From positions 9,873,036 to 9,937,035 of the forward strand of contig CM077833.1 in assembly GCA_039720395.1 (NCBI GenBank): 64,000 bases of DNA. The letters run 5' to 3'. The stretch is from Liquidambar formosana. Lineage: Eukaryota; Streptophyta; Magnoliopsida; Saxifragales; Altingiaceae. Of this stretch, positions 11,534 through 24,386 are shown one piece after another (the stretch's first letter is position 1; the number at the start of each line of letters is the position of its first letter). A program made the position numbers and the translations under genes. The notes beneath the pieces are model-generated. The model saw only the letters and a program-made list of their open reading frames with translations, ran no database searches and was not told the origin of the DNA.

Positions 11534-12765
11534 GAAAAGGGATTTGAAATAGTTTTCCAAACACGCTGTTTGATTTTATTCCCATTTAAATTATCTCATC
11601 CTAACACAGTGTTTGGAATGTAATTTCATTCCATTATGGCTAAACAAATATGGCCTTAGGTCAATGCAACAAGGAATATGATCAAAACAAGATATTCAAA
11701 AGCCAAGAAGATATGCCACTTTTGTCATACAAACTGATTAATTGATAAACAATCTGATGGTTATAGTGAGGGTAGTTTGATGGCTACATCTAATGATTAT
11801 TGTGAGGGTAGATATGTCATTCCCGTTCAAGGAGCCTCTTTCCCTCCTCTCACGTCTCTTCCACTCACTTTAATTAGGGGATGAGAAAAAAGTGAAAATG
11901 AGGGAATCACAATCCTCCTCCCCTCTCCATATTTCCTATTTTTCCTCGTACCAAAGTAACCAAACACAACAATTATCCTTCATCCTCCCACCTTCATCCT
12001 TTCTCCTATTCCTCATACCAAACACTACATAAGTCACAGTTTTCAAATCTTTTCGAATTAAACCAACTGTTTTGCATATTAATTGGGAGTGTGAAATGAA
12101 ATGAAATTTTGAATAAAACATGATAATGCATGTTTTTTAAATTAGGGACCTAGGCTTGACTTGTGAGTTTTGTGAGAGGCTCCACCATATGGGACTCTCT
12201 ATCATGTTTAAATTGACCACTATGATATGACTTTAACCTTTTTCTGGATGGTGATCATGCTTTGAAATTTGGTGCATAATAGGTTGCCTCGATACCACTA
12301 CTCAATGAGGTAAGAGGTTTGTATAGATTTTTCTTTTCCTTTCTTTTTATTTTTATTTTTCTATTTTTCCCTTTACTTAGGTGTGGGCGAAATGGCAGGC
12401 TGTTTGTTGTTGTGTATGATATAGCGGCAGAGTAATATATGTAAGGTGTTCTATATTATCTTCGAAGTGGTCTAAGCACATACGCCTGTTACCTGCCCAA
12501 CTCAACCCTAAATGTGTGGGCTGCGAAGTAACTAATCAAGCTTTGGCTGACCTAAGGTTTGGGCTAGGACTATAACATATGATGTTCTTCGATTCCATGT
12601 AAATTAATTAAAGACGAAACCAAATCAAGTTGTAGCATTTAATAGAAGCAATACAGCTGCAAATTTTCTCAGATTTTCGACATTGTCTACTCTTCTAGCA
12701 GTGATAAAAAAGATGGAGCACATAGGTGAACATATATGACATAGAAAAACACAGTACGTTTTCTA
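11534..12765. other. Spacer between the CACTA element and the GDSL gene
   Basis: No coding similarity was seen. 11567-11660 contains 'TTTGGAATG' and 'CATTCCATTATGGC' words resembling a MITE end, and similar text (GAAATAGTTTGGAATG) flanks the CACTA element on its left, so the CACTA may sit inside an older MITE. The part next to 12766 should include the GDSL 3' UTR. A possible minus-strand AATAAA-like signal (ATTAAA) lies near 12640. Confidence 0.35.
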
Positions 12766-15700
12766 CTAGTTGGGATCAAGATCAAGGTTGGCAAGCTGTT
12801 GTATGTTGATGGGATAGACAAAGCTTTGATCCCCGTTGAATGCCTTCCTCCCCATTATGATGTTCACAGCTTCCGTCGGGTGGAATGCGTCCCAGAACAC
12901 GTATTGCTCTCGGTTTGGGCATGGTGTTTGGAATGGAAGACACGTTATCTGCCCTCTGTTTCGCCCGATGCCACAGCACCCGCGATTCACAACACTAAAT
13001 CCTGTTAATTAATTAAAAGAGAAAACATAGTATGAGTTATGATCAAGAAATAAATACAGGGCAGTAGCAGTAGAAGCAACAAGCGATATATGCGTACGCA
13101 CCATAAGTTCTAGAGTTGGTGATGATATCTTGGAACATGTGGGCAATGTCCACGTATGTGAATTTAGCACCGGGAAGATTGGCATTGAGGTTGTTGATCA
13201 TTGTCTTCATGTTGGCGTTGAAAGGTTGAACCAGACGGTTCACTTCCAATGAGCACACCCCATTCGGACTTTGGGCCAAAATGCTGGGGATACATCCCAT
13301 TTGTCCTATTCCCGCAACTACAAATTTCCGGGCCCCAAGATTGTAAAGGCTCTGTTAAATGTTACATCAGAATCATATATGTCAGAAATAATCGTGTTAG
13401 AGATTTTGTAGGATTTTTCATAGTTATCGGATCATTTGGTTTGTGAATCATCAAACCTTGTAGCCCTACAAGAAAAAACCCATAGAGGATCCAAGTCCCC
13501 ATAAAAGTCAGGAGATCTTACAGTGAGTTGCCTGGTGTACTGTTGAATCAAGAGATCAGCAAATTGTTGGCCATTATACTGATTGCGGGTCGGGTAATTG
13601 GGCATGAGGTAGTTATTGAGATAGTCATTGCTGCCCATCCCTACAAAGAATATGCACCGTGCGATTGCCTGTGCCACATCATCTGCCCCAAGATTGTCCG
13701 TTATCTGATCAAGCGTGCTTTGGAAGTTCTGAATCTGTTGGTTAAATGGTATGCGACTCACCTGATCAAAGGAAGAAACAAAATTAGCCATTTCATCAGT
13801 TTTCAGGGCTATTTTGGTCATTTCAATTATGAACAATTCTTGTGAGGAGCTAGCTACATCCACCAAATACTAAGTTACAACTGATGCAGCCTTTACTTTC
13901 CTTCTTCAAATTGATCGCAAAAGAAATTTATCTTTTGGTTAATAATTAAGTTACAATTGCCATGTCAGTCAATAAAGGAATGGGTATTTTTTTTTCTAAG
14001 AAATAATTCCCCATTTTTTTTGAAGAATTACAGATTGGTCAACTACAGGCAAATAATTACACATCGGTACAAATGACTACTAACTTCATATTAATGACAA
14101 GTAACTTAGCTAAGAATGACAACTCACTATGATTACAAATAATAATTATTTGCCGTTTCTGGACCAATTCGTAATTTTTCCATTTTTTTTACTATAAAAA
14201 ATATTTTTTATTTTTTATTATTTATATGTATAGGGTCAAGTTTTAATACCCAAATCCCTACTTGGTAAAAAAATGAGAGATATCACCTACAATACAAAGT
14301 TGTTACATCTTGATAAGGGAGTATGTGATAAGGGAGTATGTGGGCAGATCAAAACGTTATTTTTCGTATTGGAAATGCTATAGACAACCCTTAGTTACAA
14401 CACGAGCCAACATAGCTATAGCACTTGGTGTGACAAGAGTTGGTTGGCAAAAATATCCTCAAATCTAATAATTATTGCTACAAAATGTCAATTACCACAT
14501 AAGTGTTATCTATAACTTTATATGAAGCTATATATATTGAAGTGTGCTACTTGTAGCATTGCCCTTTTAGAATACCCCAAACAAAAGAGTTCATCATTTA
14601 ATGGCTGCCAGTGTTATTATTATATTATATATAGCTCCGATTAATTCTCAAGTTGCCTGTACTGCATGCCCGAGCTGCATTTAAGATTTGGACACCAAAA
14701 AAAATAAAAATAAAAAACAAAAACCAAAAAAAAAATGAAGATTGCACTTAAGATTTGTAGTGCGAATCACGTGAGGGCGCAGATAAAATCAGTGGTCCAA
14801 GCAAGTATCGTGAACGGTATGATGAGCATAGACTTTGCAGACAAGCAGATTAATCATCGAGTGCGGGATTAACATGAAACATGGCAAAACAGCTGGCATG
14901 GAACAAAAATGGATGCAAAATCATAGAGAGAATTAGTGGAAGGAAATAAATGAAAGCTTACAAAGTTTCGGCCAGTGATGTCGAGAATTCCGGCAGCTGC
15001 AGAGGCATAGTTGATTCCATGAAGCATTTGTTCTCCAGATGCTTGAGAGTATGCAGGAATTAGTGGAAGTCCCAGAAGCTCGGCTGCATAAACCAACAAT
15101 TAAACCACCAAAGTTTGTCATTAACATGTGGTCAAAGCAAAAAAGCACACCGTACCTTTTGTTTCATCAAGTACTCATAAAAACACTACATTAATTACTA
15201 TTAACTTTCGTCTTTAATTTACCAAGAATACACAACAATATAAAACCCCTATTCCAGCTGACCACTGCCATTAATATCTCATTTATAAAATAACAAATTT
15301 TTCTTTTCTTTTTTTTTAAAATAAAAATATAAAGCCAAGGCGATGTTATTCGTAGTCCCCACGAGATTCCCACACTCCCACAAGGAGTAGGGGAGCGCGG
15401 GAAACTCATGGGAAAGTATGAATATCATTTAAATTAATTAGAAAACAAAACAATAATTGGTGCCAAAAAACCAGTAGAATGACCGAGGAAGCACAAGCCC
15501 AGTTACTAAGGGTATTCGAAATCAAAATATCCTCGAGTCCTCTTTACTAGCTGCACCAAACAAAACTAATTAATTAAGGTGGAAAGGCAATGGTAAAAAC
15601 TTAGAAGGGTTAGGTTTTCCAAGTATGAAAGTAACTCCACTGTACCCCAGAAAAAGAAAAAAGAAAAAAGAAAAAAAAACAAAAGAAAGACTCGATCTAA

Positions 15701-16273
15701 TGTCTTTTGAAATCTTTAATCAAGAAGTAGTATAGTAGACCAAAACCAGTGGTGGAAAATATTATCCTTTAAGAACATTTTTACTGTTTCTTAACAGTGC
15801 CAAAGGTCCAGTAAGGGGAAATATTATCTATTGAGTATGTTTTTATTGCTTATTTAGAATGTAAAAAGTTGTTTAAGCGACACCAATACTCTTTTAGCAA
15901 AAGAAAAATGTTAATAAATATTTTAAGAAAAGGAACCACAAGAATAGCAACACTGGAGCCTATATAAAATAAAAAGCTACTAATTTTTTTCTGAAATCAG
16001 GGAAAATATAATTAAATTTCAAGGTCATCTTACAGAACTCCCACGTAAACCTTACTTCTAACATGACTTAATAATGAATGACGAAACCAGAGCACTAAAA
16101 CCAGCTTGATCCCCAAACACTAGCTTCTTTAATTACTATAGAGTTCCACACCAACCCATTTACGCAATGCTTAAGCTTAAAAATATATATATATATATGT
16201 TCTATGTACAGTTTACAATAACCCCAAATCACGAATGTCCAGTCAAAGAGGCAGACCATGTACGTACCTTCTT

Positions 16274-16328
<55 letters not shown>

Positions 16329-16606
16329 AGAGTTTTACCAATTTCATCAACCATGGTGTAACCATTAGAGAAACGACCAGTAGCGCCACCTTCAAAATCG
16401 ATTCCATAAGGGTAATAGTTGGCCTTGGCAAAAGAGGGAAGGTTATTGTTATTGCCATTGTCAATGAGAGAGTCACCAAATATGAACATGGCAGGCACCA
16501 GCTCTCTTCTTGCTCCAACCGGTGAGGATGCATCCTCATCTTGGCCTGAAACTGTAATCAGCAACATGAACAATACACACAATGGAGGTAAACTATACTT
16601 AGCCAT
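12766..16606 (-). CDS. GDSL esterase/lipase, secreted, five exons, 371 aa
   Basis: Exons (minus strand) are 16339-16606, 14962-15083, 13522-13761, 13102-13351 and 12766-13001. All introns are GT-AG and the 1,116-nt joined frame is open. The protein is an SGNH hydrolase acting on ester or lipid substrates outside the cell. Residues 1-21 form a hydrophobic signal peptide. Block [12 protein letters not shown] gives nucleophile Ser46. Block II is near GINYASA (residue 112). Block [11 protein letters not shown] gives Gly173 and Asn175 for the oxyanion hole. Block V WDAFHP gives Asp331 and His334. The Cys-rich [15 protein letters not shown] stretch is typical of the plant family. Length and the five-exon form fit plant GDSL enzymes, and from memory it most resembles Arabidopsis At1g71691. 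All catalytic residues are intact. The substrate cannot be told. It is complete and isolated, with no operon-like neighbours. Confidence 0.93.
14019..14183. mobile_element. MITE in GDSL intron 2
   Basis: The left arm 'GAATTACAGATTGGTC...GGCAAATAATTA' is mirrored by the right arm, whose reverse complement reads 'AAATTACGAATTGGTCC...GGCAAATAATTA'. The arms are about 45 bp with few mismatches, and the element is about 165 bp long without coding sequence. T-runs flank it on both sides. It lies in the intron between exons 2 and 3 of the GDSL gene. The superfamily is not clear. Confidence 0.6.
16275..16327. repeat. (GA)n / (CT)n microsatellite in GDSL intron 1
   Basis: About 48 bp of pure GA on the plus strand. 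In gene orientation it is a CT run starting about a dozen bases after the exon 1 donor (GTAAAACTCTAA). The open frame that runs through it as LSLSLS is intron read-through. Confidence 0.9.
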
Positions 16607-16740
16607 GAGAGACAGAGAGAGGGAGAATGCTGATAGAGTTTGTAACCAGCTACGGAGAGAGAGAGAGAGAGCAAGAGAGAGAGCTGATGGAGTTTGTGAC
16701 TATCTGAGGAGGTTTAATAGCTGTGGCAAGGCGGTGGGTA
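16607..16740 (-). promoter_or_regulatory. Putative 5' UTR of the GDSL gene: CT-rich tract with tandem duplication
   Basis: Immediately upstream of the ATG the minus strand is CT-rich. A unit of about 53 bp containing 'GCTGATAGAGTTTGTAACCA' (plus-strand reading, near 16629) recurs near 16682 as 'GCTGATGGAGTTTGTGACTA', each next to a GA run. CT-rich leaders are common in plant 5' UTRs. No convincing TATA box was identified further upstream, so the transcription start is unknown. Confidence 0.45.
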
Positions 16741-17645
16741 GAAAGTAATTAATGCATCCATCTGTCTTCTCCATGGCAGTAATTACGTATTGATGTATTG
16801 CCATGATGCGTGCAAGGAACTTCATTTTTTGACACAAAATTTTCTGAATAGTGTATACACATAACAATATTAATGTAAGAGAAACTTTGGGTAAATATTG
16901 ATAACAAAGCATTGGTCGGAATTAGGGCCCTATTAACTCTCATATGTAAATATTCCATAAGGGTACGTTTGGCTTACCTTGGTGGAAGGCCAATGTTATA
17001 GTTGTTGTTTTGTCTACTTTTCCTACAGATTTAAGACTTGCTTGATTTGGTTTAGTCTCTATAGTAAATAAATGACGAGATAAAGAGATACGGTGTCTTC
17101 TAAGCTTTCATCTCTATCCAGACCGTCGATCATTGCTTTATCTTAATAATACTTCAAAAAAATTCTTTAACTATATCTAAATTAAATAAATCCTGCTACT
17201 TTTCAAACTATAATCTAGCTAGTACTAACTACCCCATCTATATATCATGTTAATTGGATGATTTTAAAAATTAGAGGAATTTTGATGTAGAACACGTGGC
17301 AAAGTTATATTCAAGGTGCTTGGATCACCAAATTAAAGGGCAATAGGAAGGTTTGATTTAGTGACTCTTGAAACACATTGGTAATATGTAATTTTGGTTG
17401 ATGTTGTTAGCACAGTGTGAAATTTGGTTGTCAATTATTAGAAATGACGTGGAAAAAATACACATCGTTTTAATGTAACATGTTATTTTTCTACCAAACT
17501 CTATCATCTAAGCCTAGGAAAATGCCATTTTTCCGTTTTAAGAAAGTTTTCATTTCCTGGCTTTTGTTTTTTTTATATTTTTATGGGCAAAAGAAATATT
17601 ATTATATTTGATAGAATATTATAACACCATAGGGTAGGAAATCTA
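16741..17645. other. Upstream region of the GDSL gene
   Basis: AT-rich, with no ORF of coding character on either strand. It should hold the promoter of the minus-strand GDSL gene, but no individual element can be supported. Confidence 0.35.
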
Positions 17646-18610
17646 GCACTAGAGATGGCAAATTTCCACCCCCCATAGGGCCGAGTTTTAGAGATTATTT
17701 TAAGGCAAATATTAGCTGTTAGAATCGGGCTTGGGTCGATTATGGTTTAAGCATGCCCTGAGCTGGCCTACTCGATTGTAATTTTACCTTTTTACCCTTA
17801 GTACTTATATACCTAACCAACCCTCATGCATAATCTCTTTAACCTCAAACCCTAACCACTTTGCCTCCACCTCCTTACGGTCTCAGTCTCAAGTCTTTCT
17901 CCCTTCTTACACCATCAGCCAAATTGCCGTCGTCGCCACAGCCGTGGGAAATTGTTATTTTGCTACATCTTTCACATACTCTCGCCGTCTCTCAGATCTC
18001 TCTGACCTTTCATGACATCAGGCATCAGCCACACCCCTTTTGCTTTCTTCTTTGAAAGGCTTTTTTTTTTTTTTATTTGTGTGTTTGTTTGTTTTTCCAG
18101 TAAGCATCAAACAATGTAAAGAGAAATTGGGAAATGTGAAACACTGAAACTGGCGATTTCAATTTGGAGGACTAGTGGAACTAGTGATAATGCATGTAAG
18201 ATCGTTGAGAGGAGGTAAAGGCAAGGGGTGACACATGATTGGTAGAGAATAGTAAAGGTAAAGGGTTCTGTAAATGATTCGCTATAATTCTCTGAAATAG
18301 CATCTTCTATATCAAATAGAACCACCTCCACCCATCCCAAACCTTGGTATAATTACTTTCTAATAGAAATAATAGAGATAATTGTTTGAATGGTGTGGTT
18401 GCAGAGGCAAAAATAAAAATAAAAAATAAAAAATTGAAGATAGCAGGGGAGGAGGGGCGTGGCCGGCTATTCTAAACTACCAATAGGGTCAGGGACGGCT
18501 GATCATATGCATGCCCCGTTTGGGTTTGGGGAGGGTCCAGGGATGGCGCAATAAAGTCTGGGTCGGAAATGGTTTACTGTAAATCCGCCCCGACCATTCC
18601 TATCCAGCAC
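17646..18610. other. Possible non-autonomous TIR element or captured DNA
   Basis: The block begins near 'AGAGATGGCAAATTTCCACC' and ends near 'GGGTCCAGGGATGGCG', a style seen at the ends of some plant hAT-like elements ('GATGGCAAA', GGG/CCC-rich subterminal DNA). Its interior is CT-rich and GC-richer than the flanks. No clean inverted repeat or target duplication could be aligned by eye, so the call is weak. Confidence 0.2.
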
Positions 18611-21600
18611 ACCCACATATAGAAATTAAACTCCAGACACCCACACTAAGACTAGCACAAGCTAAAACACAACTGGCCATTAAGAACACGACTGCAAAAC
18701 CCAACACCAAGCACCTAATGTGCGTAAAATAAAATAAAAGCATACAAAAAGACTAATAAAATAACACCCAAGCTGCCATGATAAAAAGAAACCAAGTTGA
18801 TTAGCTTCCCAGCCACCAAGACAATTTATAATCTCCCTAGCCACCAAAACCTGATGCCTTGACTCACACAAAGTCAACCTTTATCCCCACCTTAATGTCT
18901 ACTTATATTTTGATCAAAACCTCCAACTTAACATGGTTTAAATATCACATTGACATCATTATAAGTATGAGTTGCTATTGGACAGACAGTAAAACTTCAT
19001 ATAGCATGCTCATTATTGCTAGGTCATGTTCAATGTATGTATTTTCCAACATGCAAGTACCCATAGGTTTACTTCAGTGTCTTTACACAAATAACTTGAA
19101 ACTGGTCATCTTCTTACGAAGATACATAACTTATGCTAATCTTACTAGTTCTTCAATACCCATTTGATTAACCTACAACTAAGAACTATTTAAGTTGCAA
19201 TACAACTACGTATTGCCCAAATTTCAGTTTTCATCAATTTTTGTATCATGTGGGGGATTTCCGGAAAATGATTTAAAATTGAATTTTTGTTCTTATCCCA
19301 AATCAATTGGTAAAAGAGTGGGGCTAGGCATTCATTTGAGCATACATGACAAATTCAGGCTTTGTCGACTGTGAGTGCACACATAACGAATCTACCATTG
19401 TATCTAGCAAGGTTATCGCCAGTAGTCATGGATTCAGTGAGGCAAATCTGATCACTTTTATAGGGATAATGGATTAATTTCCACGCCTTGGCATCTTACA
19501 AATTAAGAATTTATTAGTTTATAAATTATTTTATTGAATTTTGTGTTATTTCTATTTCTTGTGATTATTTTTCCAGAATCAATCAAGTACAATTTATATA
19601 AAATTTAATTCCAACAACGTCGTCATTATATGATAAAGCTGTTTTATTTTGTGGGTTTTATAGAAAAGAAACAATATAATTCATAGTACGTCATGAAAAC
19701 CAATGGTAAAGACGCTGAAATCAAAGGAGAAAGTGTAATATTTTCCTTACACTAAACATTAATTTTCATTGCACTAGTGCTTGTTATCTTCTTGTAATTC
19801 ATTTATTGCAAAACAAGGAGGATTTTGGTGGATTATTTGAGTAAGGTTTTGGTGGCTGAAGTCGTGTAAACCTTCATGCAACTATCCTAATTGTTTCGAC
19901 TATATATATATATGAGGGCTAGCTACCCTAACTCATCAGGATTTCCCCACGCTGGCTACACCAACCGCGCGTATAGTGACGTCGATATGGCATTTTCCAA
20001 CGGTTGTTTTTTGCCCTCGTCGGAGCTAGCTACACAGGATTTTGTTAGTGCAGTGTATATTTTCAGTAACCATGGGGAATATGTTCTGATCGGTATCAAT
20101 ATTTTCTCATCTTTTAATTTTATATTTCTTTTAAAAAAAGAAAAATGAAATAAAGGAAAGAGGCACCGTTTCCCTCCGCGTTGGTGAAGGTAGAGTTAAA
20201 CTGGCAAGGACACAGAATTCTCGCAAACCAAGGTGGATTGCATATGAAAGTCAACTGGCAAAGTTTTGAAGAAAGATGGGTGGGGTTAAAGCAGAGTCAC
20301 GCGTGACATGCACTAATTAAACGTTCATTCCCAATGCTTTATGGTTTGTTTCTTTTTGGCTCCCACAAGAAAAATGAGAGTGAAAGAAGCTGATTGGTTT
20401 ATCCACCCAATGCCCAACTTCCCACTATGAAAATTGTTGTTCCCAAGAATAATATTAGGCTAAGTTGGGTTGTGCTGTGGACAGGTTTCAACTCATAAAA
20501 ATAAATATGGAATGCTTGCAGCTAGCTGTAGGACAGTTGAGGTAGTTACCAGCATTAATTTTAGGTTGACCTCTGACTTGGAGATTCTACCGTTGAGTTT
20601 TCATATTCCTTTCTTCTAAAGCGATCAAGGATGTTTTCAATCATAATTTTAGGCGAGTTTTTCTCTTTTTTGCATTTTTTTACTTTCAAGGAGTTGGAGA
20701 TGGGGATGCAAATTGTAAACACACTATAACAGTTGCATATAACAAATAAATTGCGGATCTAAGAGTTACTTTTTGTAGAAGAGACCCTAATTAAGAAGGA
20801 TCGTTGCTTACTGTTACAAGCTTACGGAGTTACCATAAGCCATCCGAATGCCGTAAACATGAACCAAGTCTTCATATACGCTCTCACGTACATCGTTGTA
20901 TAAGTCATAGGGATCGTCACTAAAATCCTCCTTTTGTTGCATGCTTCGAAATCCATAGATGTCTTGGAGAGAATACTAGAGAGAGAGAGAGAGAGAAAAA
21001 AAGGGGAGAGAATAGTTGTATAGTATGATAGAGGGAGGCTTAGAGAGGCCAATCCCTAAAATGTATAGAAAGTCACTTTATATAGTTTCCAACAAGTCCT
21101 AAACCTAATAGGACTAGGGTTCTATATACAATAGGAAATCCACTCAATAAAAAATACTCATTAGGTCCACCACCCAGATATGGGCGGACTATAGGTATGG
21201 ATCATGTACCCAACCCAAATATTAATACAAATTAACTTAGTTCCATCCAACCAGCTACCTTATTCTCATTGAAGAACCTTCTTAACATGGCTTTAATTTA
21301 TAGCAAAAAGGAAAAACTTAAAGTAATTTTGTGTTTGAATTGGATAAATTACTCCAAGCTCTCCTTTTTTTCTGAACAAAAACTATAGATATTTGGAAAA
21401 AAAGAAAGAAAGAAAGAAAGAAATTTAACATAAGATAAAGTCCTCAACTACCCTACGTAGAGTAGTAGAACAAAAAATTCTTTTTTCAAAAGAAATAATG
21501 TAAACAGGCTTATGATCGAGATGCAATAACCAAAGAAGGCCCATCTCAGCTCGAGCATGATTGGCCATAGGGCATCGGTAACAGCATTCTCTCCCTGTAT

Positions 21601-21786
21601 CAAAATGAAAATCGAGCATGACCAAACTTAGTTGAGAGTTTTAACAGATTCAGCCGAGCCCAAAAATTACTAACATAAAGTCCATGTTTGCGCCAAACCC
21701 AATAGGTTTGGTCATACAAGGCGTACCCTTAGTTAGAAATTCTTCCTCAGTGTCTTCCAAGACGACAGGGATGGAATGACATACTA
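18611..21786. other. Intergenic, no gene recognised
   Basis: AT-rich DNA with short GA runs near 20980 and (GAAA)n near 21404-21422. The 76-aa minus-strand frame at 20822-21052 starts in the GA run and shows no known domain. Its flank (aaacctaataggactaggg-like text) reads like a dispersed repeat. No splice-bounded coding run was found. Confidence 0.35.
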
Positions 21787-22023
21787 AAAGCCTGTTTGGG
21801 AATTTTAAAAACTGGATCAGATTAGTTTTAATTCATAAATGTTATTTGATTTTAAAATAATCCGAGTAACAGTTGATTTGAAAAAAAATGTGTTTATGCC
21901 TTCTTTTCAGAGCAAAGTTAACTTGATTTGCGAAAAAAAGAGATTTACCAAACAATGTGAAATCAAAACTGGCCAGACTTACTCTCAGCTGGCCAAGTTT
22001 TCAGGTTTGCCAAACAACCCCTA
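21787..22023. mobile_element. hAT-like MITE candidate
   Basis: The left end reads 'AGCCTGTTTGGGAATTTT'. The right end reads 'TTTGCCAAACAACCCCTA', whose reverse complement begins 'TAGGGGTTGTTTGGCAAA'. 'GTTTGG...CCAAAC' ends around 240 bp of AT-rich DNA are common in plant hAT-type MITEs. No clear 8-bp target duplication was seen. Confidence 0.4.
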
Positions 22024-24386
22024 ATGGCATGCAACTAGGTTATCTTTTGCTCAGCACAATTACATACATTCAAAGAGGTAACAGGCAGCGTAATAGAGCA
22101 ATCGTCAATCTCATGTGTAATTGAAAGGTTGATCCCAGCGTCCTAAGCTTCACTACATGAATTTACAAATGGTGCAAAATAGATTCCCCATCTACTATAA
22201 TGACTATATACACAACCACACATATATATATATGTGTGTGTGTGTGGGTGGTGCAAGGAAATTCGCGTGGGTCGAACAGTACTGTCATCAAATATAATAT
22301 ACCTAAATCAGCGAACCCTTTGCTGCAAGGAAGATAGAGTTGACAGCCTTCACTTGGGATTTGTCGTGATAGCTACTATATGGAGCTAGAACCCAAGCTA
22401 GTAACCATTCGGTGGCAAGGCTACTCGAGATTACACACAAATGTAAAGCACATAATGCAAAAAGGCACGCATTCAAACATATTTTCGATACCCTCCTCTC
22501 CTCGCCGGGTCTAGGGACATTGTGCATGGAGCGCGCGTGCGCCCTGAGAGCAAACAATGATGGGACGAGCTCCCAAATTTTGCGCTAATGAAAAGCACGC
22601 TATGTATGTTATACATCTGCCGTTTGAATTTTGGGCATATTCGAGGACTGTTAGTGATATTGCATTAGTTCTAGTCATCAAGTCACCAGGGTGCCTCATT
22701 CAAAGCAACTTTCTTCCAAAAAGATGACAATTACAATGAAGAGATGTGGAGTCACCACCAATCACTTGTTTAAAGACATGATTGATGTCTTTCGAGTATC
22801 CAAAGTCAGCAATCAAGTTTAACACGAATGAAATGACCCTTCAGGTCTTCTTTGGCTAAGGTATGGCAAAGGAGGAGGTTCGGTTGAGCAAGAGGAAGGT
22901 ATTAGCAACCCCTCGCACCACTAGTGGAACAACAGATGCCGTATTCTAAGAGACATTCTTTGAAATATTCTCAACATTAAAATTTTCCTACTTCATGAAA
23001 AATGCTTTGAAAGAGTTTGATTTTTCTCTCTTTTTCTTTTTGAAGGATCGAGTCAAGACTGACATTCGATGGAGGTATGGTCATTTGAACAGAATTTCTT
23101 TACGCTAAAGCTCTGCTATGGTCTATCTGCAGCCGAAATAGATTTACTTCTCAAAAAGAAGAGGTTAATCGAGATGGGCATGTTGGGAATTTTCCTATGC
23201 AGCTCAGCACCCACAAATTAAGAAAGTGTGATGGGGCGCAGGAGAATGATAACACATGGGCTGATGATACAGGTTGGGTGGCCTCTTGGGAACATCCTAC
23301 GCAAATCTGTGCTGCTTCTACATGGGCATTCCCTTTTGCTATTCTGTCTCTCCCCCTCTTGGTTTGTGATGTAGACTCCTTCAAGACAATCGCAGCAAGA
23401 TTGATGAGGCCCACAAAAGTACCGTTTTGACTCATGGTAATCATAGTAGGATAGAGTGTAGAGCTAACTAGCTTTTCCCCAATTGCTCAAGCGGTCTCAC
23501 ATGCAATTTTGGCCTTGTTAGATGTCATATTTATTAATCAGAGTTGGGACAACTTTCCTTATCGTGATGCTCAAAGCTAATTTACAGATTTTGGCAATTG
23601 GGACTAGAGTTGTAAATAATCACCTGAATTTATACACAGAATGGGCCAAAATTTTCCTCACATTCAACTGGAAAATATTTGGCCAAAACAGAAATAGAAC
23701 TCAAAATTTTCATAGTAACTTAAAGCAGATGGCAGTAATCGCACCACAAAAAACAATAAAAATCTCATAATGAACCAAGATTTCCATGACCAGGAAGGAA
23801 GAAAATGTCCACGCAAGAATTCCATGCGTGGAGCCGATTACTGTCATGAATCGTGACTGGTGACAACCGACAAGAATTAAAGCAAATCTATTATAGTAAG
23901 CCATTATTGCTATAAAAAATTTAAAAATAAATAAATTATAATAAATAAAAATTGTAGAGGATTTAAGCTCTTAACTGAAGGACAAGCATTTTCTTCCCAT
24001 CCCTGGTAAGAAGAAAGTTTCATTAAAATGTAAAAGCAGTATCCTACTAAAGCAATATCTTTTTCTCATATCAGAAAGGTAAGCTCCAACTAATTTTAGA
24101 AAAAAAATTATAATTTAAAAAAAAAAATTGCAGGCAGGTAGAAACAAACAAAATCTAATTTCTAAGAGCAATAGTCCGTCTTCTTTAATTAGATGCAGGC
24201 GAGTAGACAGTCTTCCAAGTTACCCACCAACATCCCTAGAGCTCTCACAATTTCTGTGGGAAATTAAAGACGACTATTAATCTACATAAGCCAGTATTAC
24301 AACAAAATTGCACATGAATAAAGAAAAATATAGAAAGCCATAATTTGTCATAATTGAATAGATACATCACAAAGGCAAATAAAATT
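22024..24386. other. Intergenic region and putative SMU1 3' UTR
   Basis: A TATATG/(TG)n run lies at 22219-22247. 22730-23160 reads like a dispersed repeat (GAGTCACCACCAAT ... AGGTATTAGCAACCCCTCG). The 90-100 codon frames around 23150-23440 show no domain. Roughly the last 200-300 bases before 24387 should be the 3' UTR of SMU1 (minus strand), but the poly(A) site cannot be fixed. Confidence 0.3.

Noticed and set aside
6985..11536. A perfect 3-bp target duplication for the CACTA element
   Set aside because: The flanking bases are ATT on the left and GAA on the right. They do not match, so the element is called from its ends and subterminal repeats only.
13432..13866. A 144-aa protein from one uninterrupted frame
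   Set aside because: It is GDSL exon 3 read into both flanking introns. The spliced exon is 13522-13761.
20822..21052. 76-aa minus-strand frame as a small gene
   Set aside because: The start lies in a GA repeat, there is no recognisable domain, and the flanks look like dispersed repeat.
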